DNA from: JBKJTP01 sp046590195
GTDB lineage: Bacteria > Bacteroidota > Ignavibacteria > Palsa-1295
Direction of reading: 5' to 3'
Length of the DNA stretch: 46,719 nt
Assembly (NCBI GenBank): GCA_046590195.1
Contig: JBKJTP010000278.1
Span: forward strand, 1 to 46,719
The translations under genes were made by a program, and so were the position numbers. Shown here in pieces: positions 15,853-25,135 of the stretch. The notes beneath the pieces are model-generated. The model was not told the DNA's origin and did not search any database. It saw only the letters and a program-made list of their open reading frames with translations. Each line of letters opens with the position of its first letter. Positions within the stretch are counted from its first letter, which is position 1.

Positions 15853-16665
15853 TTATGAATTGGACTTTGCGTCGAACTGTCGGGCTGAATCCTGGATGAT
15901 GTTAAAGATCATATCATGGAGTACGCCATTCGTCGCGATGATCGACTTCGTGTGGATATTGTAATCCTCGCCATCATAATGCGTAACGCGGCCACCGGCC
16001 TCACGCACAAGCAACTGTCCTGCCGCCGTATCCCATGGTGAAAGATATGCTTCCCAGAAGCCATCGAAGCGGCCACAAGCAACATACGCAAGATCGAGTG
16101 CTGCACTGCCTAACCGACGCACGAGCAAACCCTTGCTCAGAAAAGCAGTGAACTGCTCGATCACACGACCCGGATTCTTATCGACGTGATACGGAAATCC
16201 TGTGACGAACAAGCTCTTTGTCGGATCAACCGAGTTCGACACACTGATCGGCTTACCGTTCAGGAATGCACCCATGCCACGCTGCACGGTGAAGAGCTCG
16301 TTGAGATTCGGATTGTAAATAACACCACACTCAACTACACCTTTTACTTCGACGCCAATAGATACGCACCAGATCGGCAGACCATGCGCATAGTTGACTG
16401 TACCATCGATCGGATCGATCACCCAGCGTACATCGCCGGTTTCCTCATTGCCACCACGCTCTTCGCCAAGGAAAACGTGCCCTTCGAAGGTGCTCATCAC
16501 TCGCGCGCGGATCATATCTTCGTTGTCCTTATCGACCTGAGTAACAAGGTCCATCTCGTTGGACTTCGTCTGAATGATAAGATCTGACTTCTGGACCCGA
16601 TGTGCGTGATCTCCTGCTTCTTTTGCAGCGATGATCGCCACCTCTAAGAACTTGTCGATATCCAT
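15853..16665 (-). CDS. suhB: Inositol monophosphatase family protein (SuhB-like)
   Basis: A 270-residue Mg-dependent phosphatase of the inositol monophosphatase family. The metal-site motifs are all present: GEE (67-69), DPIDGT (84-89) and WDTAAGQLLVREAGG near 214. The family hydrolyses myo-inositol 1-phosphate and related sugar phosphates; SuhB in other bacteria also binds the transcription machinery. Whether this is a true SuhB or a histidinol-phosphatase-like member cannot be settled by eye. Its start codon overlaps the larB stop by one base, so it is translationally coupled to larB. Confidence 0.9.
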   Translation of the reverse strand: MDIDKFLEVAIIAAKEAGDHAHRVQKSDLIIQTKSNEMDLVTQVDKDNEDMIRARVMSTFEGHVFLGEERGGNEETGDVRWVIDPIDGTVNYAHGLPIWCVSIGVEVKGVVECGVIYNPNLNELFTVQRGMGAFLNGKPISVSNSVDPTKSLFVTGFPYHVDKNPGRVIEQFTAFLSKGLLVRRLGSAALDLAYVACGRFDGFWEAYLSPWDTAAGQLLVREAGGRVTHYDGEDYNIHTKSIIATNGVLHDMIFNIIQDSARQFDAKSNS

Positions 16666-17450
16666 TAAACTTGTGAGGGAGAAGAAGAAGGAGGCATTGA
16701 AGCACCTTTCTTAATACTGAGGATGCGCATGGCTGCCATGGCTGCGCCAAAACCATTGTCGATGTTCACGACCGTGAGCCCGGATGCGCATGAGTTTAGC
16801 ATCCCAAGCAATGCAGCAACGCCTTGAAAGCTCGCGCCATAACCCACGCTTGTGGGCACTGCGATGACCGGGCAGCTCACGAGCCCACCAACGACTGAAG
16901 GCAACGCGCCCTCCATTCCTGCGATCACGATGATCACATCTGCAGATCTAAAATCTTCTTGTCTATCTAATAAGCGATGGATGCCGGCAACACCGACATC
17001 ATTGATCGGCATGATCCGACCAACACCACCGACCTGAAGCGTGACCGATGCTTCGAGCGCCACACTCAGATCGCTCGTGCCTGCACAGATGATCGCGACG
17101 GAGGACTCGCGAAGTGACTGAGGAATGCTGCTGGCCTGAGGCCGAATGTAAATACACTTCGCTAACGGCTCATACTCGGCTTCGGCGATAATCGACTTCA
17201 CAGCAACAAAGTGCTGCTCCGATGCACGCGTGACCAGCAACCGGCCGCTATGTGCGTAGATCTTCGCCGCGATCTCAGCTGTGATCTCGGGGGTCTTAAG
17301 TTCGCCATAGATCACTTCGGGAAAGCCCTGCCGAGCTTCGCGATCGAGATCGACCGTAGCTTGTCCGTTGATGCTTGTATGCAGTTTGCTTTCCACTCCT
17401 GAGAAAAGAGACGAAGAAGTAAAGTGAGGGTCTTCTGTGTTGCAATCCAC
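16665..17450 (-). CDS. larB: Nickel-pincer cofactor biosynthesis protein LarB
   Basis: A 261-residue LarB. In the known pathway LarB carboxylates the pyridinium ring of nicotinic acid adenine dinucleotide and hydrolyses its phosphoanhydride, the first step to the nickel-pincer nucleotide of lactate racemase and related enzymes. Visible features: DLDREARQGFPEVIYGELKT (35-53), a PurE-like C-terminal domain with AGTSDLSVALEA (123-134), and SCASGLTVVNIDNGFGAA, in which the Cys falls at residue 221, where the catalytic Cys of the Lactobacillus enzyme is also numbered. No larC, larE or larA is in the window. It leads the operon with suhB and uppP and diverges from plsY over about 38 bp. Confidence 0.9.
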   Translation of the reverse strand: MDCNTEDPHFTSSSLFSGVESKLHTSINGQATVDLDREARQGFPEVIYGELKTPEITAEIAAKIYAHSGRLLVTRASEQHFVAVKSIIAEAEYEPLAKCIYIRPQASSIPQSLRESSVAIICAGTSDLSVALEASVTLQVGGVGRIMPINDVGVAGIHRLLDRQEDFRSADVIIVIAGMEGALPSVVGGLVSCPVIAVPTSVGYGASFQGVAALLGMLNSCASGLTVVNIDNGFGAAMAAMRILSIKKGASMPPSSSPSQV

Positions 17451-17488
17451 TCAGCCGTAGGCCTCGCAGTCGCCACATATCCTTATTG

Positions 17489-18121
17489 ATGGATTCGATT
17501 CAACAACCGATCTGGCAGAATCTTTTCGCCATTCTGGCTGGATACCTCATCGGCTCCATCCCATTCGCCTACATCTTCGCCAAGTGGCGGACGGGGAAGG
17601 ATCTCCGGAAAGAGGGCAGCGGCAATATCGGTACGCTCAACAGTTACGAGGTCACTGGCAGCCGAACCGTGGGGGTTTTCACTCTGATCTTCGATGTGCT
17701 TAAAGGCGTGGTCCCGACATGGCTGGCAATGATCTATTTTTCCGACGCTGTCGTGCTTCCGCTCGCTGTCGCGCTTGTCGTTGGACACTGTTTTCCGGTC
17801 TGGCTGAAGTTTAAGGGTGGTCGCGGATTAGCAACCGCTGCGGGCGTCACGTTCGCGATCAGCTGGCTGTTGCTACCACTCTGGCTTATGGGATTCGGTA
17901 TCGGGATGCTTATCAAGCGTCAGGTGCATGTCGGGGCAGTCACCGCTTGCATCTTCACAGCGATCGCTCTGCTCGTCATACCTTTCAACGTTCTCAACTC
18001 ATTCAGCATAGTGAATGTACCGGTTAATGAGATACGCAACGGAGCATGGCTGATCTTGCTCGTCGTTCTCATTCGCCACATAGAACCGATGATGGCACTT
18101 CGAGATCACCCATCCTCATGA
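17489..18121 (+). CDS. plsY: Glycerol-3-phosphate acyltransferase PlsY
   Basis: A polytopic inner-membrane protein of about 210 residues that acylates glycerol 3-phosphate with acyl-phosphate to start phospholipid synthesis. The family motifs are visible: YLIGSIPFAYI, the GSGNIGTLNSYEVTG loop (usually GSGNIGATN), KFKGGRGLATAAG, and a late polar loop. ATG 17489 is preferred to the TTG three bases earlier. Its last bases overlap the start of the methyltransferase gene (ATGA), so the two are coupled. Confidence 0.93.
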   Translation: MDSIQQPIWQNLFAILAGYLIGSIPFAYIFAKWRTGKDLRKEGSGNIGTLNSYEVTGSRTVGVFTLIFDVLKGVVPTWLAMIYFSDAVVLPLAVALVVGHCFPVWLKFKGGRGLATAAGVTFAISWLLLPLWLMGFGIGMLIKRQVHVGAVTACIFTAIALLVIPFNVLNSFSIVNVPVNEIRNGAWLILLVVLIRHIEPMMALRDHPSS

Positions 18122-18768
18122 CCGATCAACCATTCTACGATTTCCCGGTCGATATCGCTAACCCATCGAACGCGCATGGCATCCAGTTGCGTATGCTCAA
18201 AGGCGAGGGCAAGCGCATACTCGATGTAGGTTGTCACTCTGGGTTGATGGGAAGTATGGTGAAGGAGGAACTGACAGCCGTGGTGGTAGGGATTGACTTT
18301 GACGGCGTGGCTCTGAACGTCGCGAGATCGAGGCTCGACCGAGTGCATGAAGTGGATCTCGAATTCGAGGGTTGGGCAAACGAACTGCTGGAAAAAGGCG
18401 AGGGCAACTTTGATGTCGCGCTTTTCGGTGACGTGCTTGAGCACACCACTGATCCCGAAGGCATTTTGCGCGAGACGCGCAAGCTACTGAAACCTGAGGG
18501 CAAAGTCATCGTTAGTTTACCTAACGTAGCAAACCTGCGCGTCCGCTTGGGCTTGCTTCGCGGCAATTTCACCTACGCGGAGAGCGGGATCCTTGATAGG
18601 ACGCATCTCCGATTTTTCACGCTCGAAAGCGCGCATGAATTGCTCGAACGCTCAGGTTATGAACTTGAGGATTCGGACGTTGCTGGTTACTCTCTGCCGC
18701 ACTGGCTGTTACGTATGTTTCCCGGATTGCTCGCCGTGCAGATCGTCATGCGCGGAAGGGTTCGGTAA
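18118..18768 (+). CDS. Class I SAM-dependent methyltransferase
   Basis: A 216-residue methyltransferase starting at the ATG that overlaps the plsY stop. The SAM-binding motif ILDVGCHSG is at 34-42, the acidic strand VVGIDFDG follows, then FDVALFGDVLEHTTDPEGILRETRKLLKPEGKVIVSLPNV, the motif II-III block of the Methyltransf_11/12 class. The C-terminal part (GILDRTHLRFFTLESAHELLERSGY) is common in methyltransferases found with glycosyltransferases. The substrate is unknown; coupling to plsY suggests a lipid or envelope target but does not prove it. Confidence 0.88.
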   Translation: MTDQPFYDFPVDIANPSNAHGIQLRMLKGEGKRILDVGCHSGLMGSMVKEELTAVVVGIDFDGVALNVARSRLDRVHEVDLEFEGWANELLEKGEGNFDVALFGDVLEHTTDPEGILRETRKLLKPEGKVIVSLPNVANLRVRLGLLRGNFTYAESGILDRTHLRFFTLESAHELLERSGYELEDSDVAGYSLPHWLLRMFPGLLAVQIVMRGRVR

Positions 18769-18792
18769 CATCCGTGGTCCGCGGCCTGTGAC

Positions 18793-20028
18793 ATGTTTGC
18801 GATGAACAACAACTCCCACACAACACATATGTTTACCATTTTACCGCAGCTCTTAGCTCTTATGACTGCGGCAACTCCGCTTGCATCCTGCCAGGATGCA
18901 CAGACCGAGTTGAACAATGGAGCAAAGGTCTATTCAGTCTCGACAGTGCGACAGGATGATCAGCGCGATCCGAATGCGACGATCTCTGCCTCAAGGAAGA
19001 ATGCGATCACAACAGCGGTTGCTAAAGCAAGTCCTGCAGTGGTCGGCATCAATGTGACCGAAGTTCGGCAGGAACGTGTAAGTTCGTTCTTCGGCGATCC
19101 ATTCTTCGATCAATTCTTTCGCGATCAGGGCCGCATACGCCAGCACCATGTGAAAGGGCTTGGCTCCGGCTTTCTCATCTCGAAGGACGGTTACATCATC
19201 ACGAACGATCACGTAGCAGGCAATGCGACAGAGATCGTAGTAACAACAACTGACGGCAAAGAGCACACTGCAAAGCTTATCGCGTCCGACAGAACGAATG
19301 ATGTCGCCTTGCTCAAGATCGAAGGCAACAACTTTGCTTTCCTGAAGCTTGGCAACTCAGATGATCTTGCCATCGGCGAGTGGGCCATTGCGATGGGCAA
19401 TCCATTTGGGCTGTTCGATAAGAACCAGAAGCCGACTGTTACGGTAGGTGTCATCAGTAACAATGGTGTGACACTAGGCCTGCAAGGCGATCGTAACTAT
19501 CGCGACATGGTCCAAACCGATGCAGCCATATCAAGCGGTAACTCTGGCGGGCCGCTGCTGAATGCGAACGGCGAAGTGATCGGCGTGAATGCAACGATCT
19601 ACAGCACTGCAACATCCTATGGTGGAGAAGCAGGCTCGATCGGGCTTGGCTTTGCGATACCGGTGAACAAAGTAAAGAAGATCGTCGATGACTTCATGTC
19701 TGGCAAGCCAAGTCGTGGGGCGATCGCGGATCTTGGCTTCGTTGCTGTGCCGCTGACCGATGGGATACGGCAAGATCACGACATCAAGGCAACTGAAGGC
19801 GTGATCGTGTGGCAGATGTATCGCAACTCGATTGCAGAGCGTAATGGCATTGAGCCGGGCGATGTGATCAAGTCAGTGGACACCGAGCGCATTCGTAGCT
19901 GGGAAGATTTCCAAAGCGTCATCGCGGATCATAAGCCTGGCGATGTCGTCACGCTCTCCATCGAACGTGGCAGCCGAGATGTCCAACTAAAGCTGAAGCT
20001 CGAACCTCAACGCGTGACAGGAAGATAG
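18793..20028 (+). CDS. htrA: HtrA/DegQ-type periplasmic serine protease
   Basis: A 411-residue trypsin-like protease and chaperone for envelope quality control. The catalytic triad is His140 (ITNDHV), Asp170 (DRTNDVALLKI) and Ser251 (SGNSGGPLL), followed by one PDZ domain at about 310-405 (GVIVWQMYRNSIAERNGIEPGD). One PDZ rather than two places it nearer the DegS/HtrA-single-PDZ type. The N-terminal hydrophobic stretch ends in PLASC, which fits a lipobox, so it may be a lipoprotein instead of a soluble protease. Start at ATG 18793, or at 18802. It ends at a strong bidirectional terminator shared with purD. Confidence 0.92.
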   Translation: MFAMNNNSHTTHMFTILPQLLALMTAATPLASCQDAQTELNNGAKVYSVSTVRQDDQRDPNATISASRKNAITTAVAKASPAVVGINVTEVRQERVSSFFGDPFFDQFFRDQGRIRQHHVKGLGSGFLISKDGYIITNDHVAGNATEIVVTTTDGKEHTAKLIASDRTNDVALLKIEGNNFAFLKLGNSDDLAIGEWAIAMGNPFGLFDKNQKPTVTVGVISNNGVTLGLQGDRNYRDMVQTDAAISSGNSGGPLLNANGEVIGVNATIYSTATSYGGEAGSIGLGFAIPVNKVKKIVDDFMSGKPSRGAIADLGFVAVPLTDGIRQDHDIKATEGVIVWQMYRNSIAERNGIEPGDVIKSVDTERIRSWEDFQSVIADHKPGDVVTLSIERGSRDVQLKLKLEPQRVTGR

Positions 20029-20041
20029 AAAGTTGAATAAA

Positions 20042-20070
20042 GAAAAAGGCGGACAATGTCCGCCTTTTTC
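20042..20070. terminator. Bidirectional terminator between htrA and purD
   Basis: A perfect 13-bp stem GAAAAAGGCGGAC / GTCCGCCTTTTTC with an AAT loop. The stem has A runs on the left and T runs on the right, so it works for both convergent genes. Confidence 0.93.
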
Positions 20071-20091
20071 TTCTCCACTTCGAATGCGAAA

Positions 20092-21417
20092 TTATTCTTC
20101 GACTTCCTTTGGCTCCATCGAGCGCAAGCCCTTCTGGCCAATGTCGCTGCGGTAATATGCGCCATTGAATGCGATGTGATGCACAGCGTTGTAAGCCTGT
20201 GCGATCGTACCCTTGAGATCATCGTCATAGCCGACTGCCGTCACCGATAGCACTCGTCCACCTGACGTAAGGATCTTACCGTGGTCATCCTTTTTCGTCG
20301 CGCCGTGGAAGACGACGAGTCCTTCATTGAATTGCTTCTCGACAGAGAATTCTTCAAGCCCTTCGATCAACTCGCCAGTCTGATAGCTATCAGGATATCC
20401 CTGGCTTGCCATCACAACCGTGACGGCACAAGCAGGGAAGAGCTTCACTTCGCCAAACTCTTTCAATCGTCCATCTGCGCAAGCTTTGAACAGCTCTGCA
20501 ACATCCCCTTCGATGAGTGGCAGCACAACCTGCGCTTCAGGATCTCCGAAGCGAACGTTGAACTCGACGACGCGCGCGCGGCCATTGCTGATCATCAGTC
20601 CGATATAGAGCACACCCCGATAAACACGGCCCTCTTCACGCAATCCTTTGAATACAGGCTCGACGATCTCCCTTTTAACTTGCTCAATTATCTCAGGCGT
20701 CACAACAGGCGCAGGTGCATAAGCGCCCATGCCGCCAGTGTTCTTGCCACGATCGCCATCGAGGATGCGCTTGTGATCTTGCGCTGGTGTAAGCAGCGCG
20801 TAATCGATGCCATCGGTAATAGCAAAGACGCTCGCCTCTTCACCCTCCATGAATTCCTCGATCACGATCTTCATCCCCGCTTCGCCGAATATGCGATGCG
20901 TAATGATCTCATCGAGCGCGTGCGTGGCTTCCGCTTCGGTCTGTACGATCACAACACCTTTACCTGCAGCGAGTCCATCGGCCTTAATGACTGCTGGATA
21001 AGTGACGTGACGCAAGAAAGCGCGAGCCTCTAATTCTTCTTCAGCAGAGAATACTGCATAGCGGGCAGTCGGCACATTATGTCGCTGCATGAATTCTTTA
21101 GCGAAGGCCTTCGATCCTTCGAGCAGTGCAGCATTTTTACGTGGACCGAATACAGGGATGCGCTCCTTCTCAAGAGCGTCGGCAATACCTGCAACGAGCG
21201 GCCCCTCTGGTCCGACAACAACAAGGTCGATACGCTCGCGAAGCACGAAGCTGACGACCGACTTCGGGTCGGAGGGGATAATGTCGACCAGTTCGGCGCT
21301 GTCTTCAATGCCGGCATTGCCTGGGCCACAGAAGATCTTGGCGACGATAGGAGATTGCTTCAACTTCCAGCAGATGGCATGTTCACGCGCGCCGGCACCG
21401 AGTACGAGGATCCTCAT
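20092..21417 (-). CDS. purD: Phosphoribosylamine-glycine ligase PurD
   Basis: GAR synthetase, 441 residues, the second step of purine synthesis: it joins glycine to 5-phosphoribosylamine with ATP. The ATP-grasp fold is clear from MRILVLGAGAREHAICWKL at the N-terminus, VVVGPEGPLVAGIAD, PAVIKADGLAAGKGVVI, EEFMEGEEASVFAITDG, and the RVVEFNVRFGDPEAQVVLP metal/ATP segment. It stands alone with no other pur gene. The last residues (MEPKEVEE) form a short acidic tail. A minus-strand TAAATTTG element 77-84 bp upstream may be its -7 box. Confidence 0.95.
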   Translation of the reverse strand: MRILVLGAGAREHAICWKLKQSPIVAKIFCGPGNAGIEDSAELVDIIPSDPKSVVSFVLRERIDLVVVGPEGPLVAGIADALEKERIPVFGPRKNAALLEGSKAFAKEFMQRHNVPTARYAVFSAEEELEARAFLRHVTYPAVIKADGLAAGKGVVIVQTEAEATHALDEIITHRIFGEAGMKIVIEEFMEGEEASVFAITDGIDYALLTPAQDHKRILDGDRGKNTGGMGAYAPAPVVTPEIIEQVKREIVEPVFKGLREEGRVYRGVLYIGLMISNGRARVVEFNVRFGDPEAQVVLPLIEGDVAELFKACADGRLKEFGEVKLFPACAVTVVMASQGYPDSYQTGELIEGLEEFSVEKQFNEGLVVFHGATKKDDHGKILTSGGRVLSVTAVGYDDDLKGTIAQAYNAVHHIAFNGAYYRSDIGQKGLRSMEPKEVEE

Positions 21418-21751
21418 GGGAAATAGTTAACCGCTATGGATACGATAATTTCTAGGATTACATCCTTGGAGGAATGATATCCTGGGGAGTCGGCAAATTT
21501 ACGAATAAATCCTGCACAAATTGTGGGATATTGTGGAGTTTGATGAATCTTCCCCAATAACGAGCATTAACGGGTAATAATGAACCCCTAGGTGAATCAT
21601 AACTCCTGAACAGAGGGCTTTACTTCTTCGTAGTATTACCGTCTGATGAAACGAGTTTTCGAACTCGTCGAAGATCGGGGCACACTAGTTGAAGTAAAGA
21701 CAAGCAATTGTCACCCCGAAATCGAGACCCGGGCACTCCCGAAGTTTTATA
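21418..21751. other. Divergent intergenic region purD / DUF3108 gene
   Basis: 334 bp without a confident gene. It contains a candidate purD promoter element (21494-21501) and a cluster of TAAC/TAAT tetramers at 21558, 21568 and 21578 (10-bp spacing). A 47-codon open frame at 21646-21789 has no recognisable feature and overlaps the next gene's start. Confidence 0.55.
21494..21501 (-). promoter_or_regulatory. Candidate -7 element for purD
   Basis: On the minus strand this reads TAAATTTG, a perfect match to the Bacteroidota -7 consensus TAnnTTTG. A TTTG at 21520-21517 could be the -33 element, though the 15-bp gap is shorter than usual. The implied leader is about 70 nt. Confidence 0.4.
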
Positions 21752-22624
21752 TTGAACACTATGACTATGATGATGAACACTATTGCTAACACTTTTACGA
21801 AGTCGGCTAAGAAGAGTTTTAAGAAGAATGTTTTCCGCACAGGACTGGCCCTCGCGCTGGCGGCTGGCTCATTAGCTGGAAGCGCAGACGTGGCGCAAGC
21901 CCAAACCCGCAAGTCGGTCTTCCAGACCGGCGAAGAGCTTACCTACAAAGTGAAGTTCGGCTTTATCAAGCTCGGTACCGTCTCGATCAAGACCGGCGGC
22001 CCTTCCACGAACCATGGTCCAAACAAGGTAATTGCCAAGATGCAGTTCGCAACGGCTGACGTGCCTTTCTTGGATGCGAAGTCGCTCGTAACGGACGTGA
22101 TCGACACTAGTGCAATGTATCTTGTCCATTTCGACCAAAAGGGCCAGGAAGGCGACAAGAAGCAGGAGAAGACCATGCTCTATGACAAGGCAAAGAAGAC
22201 CTTGACATATAACGATGCAACGACCAAGAACAAGGTCTCGACCAACATTGAGCCTTTCAACGATGCTCTGACCCTCGTATTCAACATGCGCACATGGTCG
22301 GCTTCGGGCAAGCGCTACAGCTTCGCAATGCGCAGTAAGGACGGCGAGAACAACGTGGTCTGTAACTTCACCAACAAGATCTCCAATCAGGAGGTAGAGG
22401 CTTGGGACGATAAGAAGATCCGCACTCGTGTGGTCCAGGGACAGGCGAACATGGGCGATGGCGCACCACTCGGCGCAAATGGCAAGTTCACGGCTTACAT
22501 CACAGACGATGCAGCAGCGATCCCAGTAAAGATCGACATGAGCATCTCGATCGGTTCGATCACCCTTGAGCTCGTAAAGGTCAAGCGTGCTGGTTGGAAC
22601 GTCGACATGGCGACCGCAAAGTAA
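21752..22624 (+). CDS. Exported DUF3108 family protein
   Basis: A 290-residue exported protein of the DUF3108 family. A long basic, Met/Thr-rich start leads into a signal peptide (FRTGLALALAAGSLAGSADVAQAQ); translation may begin at any of several ATGs between 21752 and 21773. The mature part opens with FQTGEELTYKVKFGFIKLGTVSIKT, the family's defining strand pair, and ends SISIGSITLELVKVKRAGW. DUF3108 proteins are periplasmic or outer-membrane-associated beta-barrel-like carriers of unknown function found widely in Gram-negative bacteria. It is a single gene with its own strong terminator. Confidence 0.85.
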   Translation: MNTMTMMMNTIANTFTKSAKKSFKKNVFRTGLALALAAGSLAGSADVAQAQTRKSVFQTGEELTYKVKFGFIKLGTVSIKTGGPSTNHGPNKVIAKMQFATADVPFLDAKSLVTDVIDTSAMYLVHFDQKGQEGDKKQEKTMLYDKAKKTLTYNDATTKNKVSTNIEPFNDALTLVFNMRTWSASGKRYSFAMRSKDGENNVVCNFTNKISNQEVEAWDDKKIRTRVVQGQANMGDGAPLGANGKFTAYITDDAAAIPVKIDMSISIGSITLELVKVKRAGWNVDMATAK

Positions 22625-22676
22625 TCGAATTCATATCATAGTCAATCGGCCGAAGGGTCGAAAGACCACAAGTCAG

Positions 22677-22709
22677 AAGGCCGCGAGCGATCGCGGCCTT
22701 TTTTTGTTT
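22677..22709 (+). terminator. Terminator after the DUF3108 gene
   Basis: A perfect 10-bp stem AAGGCCGCGA / TCGCGGCCTT with a GCGA tetraloop, followed by a run of seven T. Confidence 0.95.
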
Positions 22710-22851
22710 GCCAATTTCTTAGGGTCTCCCGCGCAGCACGTAGAACATACCAGCGCTACCGCTGTTCATCCCTGTGGCAGACGCTGACCGTAACTCCCAA
22801 ACCGGAACGCCGTTAAGCCTGCCTGTTCACTCGACCAGCACATTCTCGCCT

Positions 22852-23778
22852 ATGTACATCCTCGAACTTGATTGGGTCCGCAAGGTCTATGACCTGCAGA
22901 TCGCTGTCAATGATATCTCTTTCAAGGTCCCCAAAGGATCTATATTCGGATTGTTGGGCCCCAATGGGGCTGGCAAGACCTCTACGATCCGCATGATCAC
23001 AGGCATCACGCTGCCAGATAGCGGCGCGATCCGACTGTTCGGCGAACCACAGCGAGCAGAGCATCAAGACAAGATCGGCTATATGCCCGAGGAGCGTGGC
23101 CTTTACAAGAAACTGAAGGTGCGCCAGCAGCTTGAATATCTTGGTGCGCTGAAAGGATTGAACAAGCATGACCTTAAGCGCTCCATCGATTTCTGGCTCG
23201 ATCGTCTCGAGCTAACGACTTCTGAAAAAAAGAAGACGAACGAGCTCTCGAAAGGGATGCATCAAAAGTTGCAGTTCATCGCAACCGTGCTGCACGATCC
23301 CGATCTGCTCATCCTCGATGAGCCACTCTCCGGACTCGATCCGGTAAATGCGCAGATCATCAACGATGTCATACTGGACTTCCAAAAGCAGGGTAAGACG
23401 ATCATCCTATCGACTCACCGGATGGAGCAGGTCGAGCAGCTATGCGATGAGATCGTGCTAATGCACCGCGCATCGATCGTGCTTGCAGGTACGCTTCGCG
23501 AGTTGAAGAGCCAGTCGGGCAGGATGCTCATCAACATCAGCTTCTACGGTGATGATAGCTTTGTCGACGTGCTTCCAGCGGGAGTTACAACGTTATCGCG
23601 CACACGCAATGAAGTATTGCTTGAGCTTGGTGATAGAGTAAAGCCGAATGATATCCTTCGCATCGCTGCAGAGCGAGCCGAGATCCGGAAGTGGGAGATG
23701 GTTGAGCCGCCACTGAAAGAGATGTTCCTCGACGCCGTACGAAGCCGCGGCGAAAAGATCGAGGAAAAAGCTATCTGA
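22852..23778 (+). CDS. ABC transporter ATPase, NatA-like (DUF4162 tail)
   Basis: A 308-residue ATPase from the ATG at 22852 (MYILELDWVRKVYDLQ); in-frame codons further upstream lack domain sequence. Walker A GPNGAGKTS, the signature LSKGMHQKLQF, Walker B LLILDEPLSGLDP and the H-loop in STHRMEQVEQL are all intact. The C-terminal 80 residues form the DUF4162 domain common in ABC-2 exporter ATPases. With the membrane protein encoded 22 bp downstream it makes an ABC-2 exporter; NatAB-type pairs have been linked to Na+ export, but related pairs export other things. Confidence 0.9.
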   Translation: MYILELDWVRKVYDLQIAVNDISFKVPKGSIFGLLGPNGAGKTSTIRMITGITLPDSGAIRLFGEPQRAEHQDKIGYMPEERGLYKKLKVRQQLEYLGALKGLNKHDLKRSIDFWLDRLELTTSEKKKTNELSKGMHQKLQFIATVLHDPDLLILDEPLSGLDPVNAQIINDVILDFQKQGKTIILSTHRMEQVEQLCDEIVLMHRASIVLAGTLRELKSQSGRMLINISFYGDDSFVDVLPAGVTTLSRTRNEVLLELGDRVKPNDILRIAAERAEIRKWEMVEPPLKEMFLDAVRSRGEKIEEKAI

Positions 23779-23800
23779 TCACCTTCAACTCACAATCAAC

Positions 23801-25135
23801 ATGATAAGCAAGAAGTCGATGATCGTGCTTAAGCACGAATTTCTGCAGAAGGTCAAGTCGAAGGGGTATGTCATCTTCACACTTCTCGGACCGCTACTCT
23901 TATCGCTGCTCTTCGTGATCCCTGCGCTACTCGCAACAGTGGATACGGGTGACAAGCGAGTGCTCTCCGTGGTCGACAGCACCGGAAAATTTGCAAGCTA
24001 CTTCGAAGGAGCAAACGCACTAGAACCTGCGATAAACCTGGAGGAGGAGTTTACCGGTACACCTACACGTGAGCAGCAAACGAAGTCAGCGGCCAGCGCG
24101 ATACAAACTGATATCGATATCAAGGTCGTACCGAGTAACACCTCGATCGAGACATTGAGGGAGCAGATCGAAGGCGAGAGTATTACAGGCTTTCTCGTCA
24201 TCCCGGCCAACGTCTTTCAGGACACAGGTGCAAGCCGCGCGATATTGCGACTGCGCAACACGAACGACTTTTCAGTGATCCAAGAGATCGAAGGCATCTA
24301 TGCAGAAGCATTGCGCAATGAGAAGCTGAAAGCGAAAGGGGTGGATCCGCAGATCCTCCACGACATCGATGAGCTAGCAAATCTCAGCGTCATCAAGGTA
24401 TCTGATGGCGGCGAGAGCCACGATGGAGGTGCATCATTCTTGGCTGGTTATCTGACAGGCTTCCTGATGTACATGGCACTGCTCATCTACGGCTCGATGA
24501 TCCTGCGAAGCGTTGTAGAGGAGAAGAGCACCCGTGTGATCGAGGTAATGGTATCAAGTGTGAAGCCATTCGATCTGCTTGTGGGCAAGGTGCTCGGTAT
24601 TTCTGCAGCCGCGGTACTTCAAATGAGTGTATGGGCGATCATGATGGCGCTGCTTGCAACAGTGGGTGTCAACATTGCGCAGAAGATGGCTGGCTCAAAT
24701 TTCAACATCGACATTCCGCCAGAGCTCTTCATCTACTTCGTTGTCTTCTACATCCTTGGCTTCCTGATCTACGCTACGCTCTTTGCAGCGCTTGGTGCGA
24801 CAGCAGATCAGGAGAGTGACGTACAGCAGGCATCACTACCGATCACGATGCTTGTGGTGATCCCGATCCTCCTGATGACAAGCGTCATTCAGGCACCTTC
24901 TAGCACGATGAGCACGATCCTATCCATGGTGCCATTCTTCGCACCGATCCTGATGATGGGACGCATCTTCAGCGAGACGCCTCCATTCTGGCAGATCGCA
25001 TTGACGATCGTGATCATGATCGCCACGTTCTTCGGAGCGCTTTGGGTAGCCTCACGTATCTACCGGACCGGTATCTTGATGTATGGCAAGCGATTTACTC
25101 CGAAGGAGATCTTCAAATGGATCAAGTACAGTTGA
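23801..25135 (+). CDS. ABC-2 type permease, NatB-like
   Basis: A 444-residue permease partner of the preceding ATPase. One N-terminal helix (about 24-46) is followed by a large external domain (about 50-205) and then five to six helices, with the conserved VVEEKSTRVIEVMVSSVKPFDLLVGKVLGI segment after the second helix. This topology is typical of the NatB/YhaP branch. The stop codon is embedded in a CTGAGTCCTGAG-type intergenic repeat. The gene faces the leftward TIGR02588 gene. Confidence 0.9.
   Translation: MISKKSMIVLKHEFLQKVKSKGYVIFTLLGPLLLSLLFVIPALLATVDTGDKRVLSVVDSTGKFASYFEGANALEPAINLEEEFTGTPTREQQTKSAASAIQTDIDIKVVPSNTSIETLREQIEGESITGFLVIPANVFQDTGASRAILRLRNTNDFSVIQEIEGIYAEALRNEKLKAKGVDPQILHDIDELANLSVIKVSDGGESHDGGASFLAGYLTGFLMYMALLIYGSMILRSVVEEKSTRVIEVMVSSVKPFDLLVGKVLGISAAAVLQMSVWAIMMALLATVGVNIAQKMAGSNFNIDIPPELFIYFVVFYILGFLIYATLFAALGATADQESDVQQASLPITMLVVIPILLMTSVIQAPSSTMSTILSMVPFFAPILMMGRIFSETPPFWQIALTIVIMIATFFGALWVASRIYRTGILMYGKRFTPKEIFKWIKYS

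Noticed and set aside
21558..21603. TAAC/TAAT cluster upstream of the DUF3108 gene, like a Pho box
   Set aside because: The spacing is 10, 10 and then 22 bp, not a strict 11, and no -7 element lies 14-15 bp after it. It may be chance in an AT-rich gap.
21646..21789. A 47-codon open frame (MKRVFELVEDRG..) before the DUF3108 gene
   Set aside because: No recognisable domain, no promoter or ribosome-binding site, and it overlaps the start of a well-supported gene in another frame.
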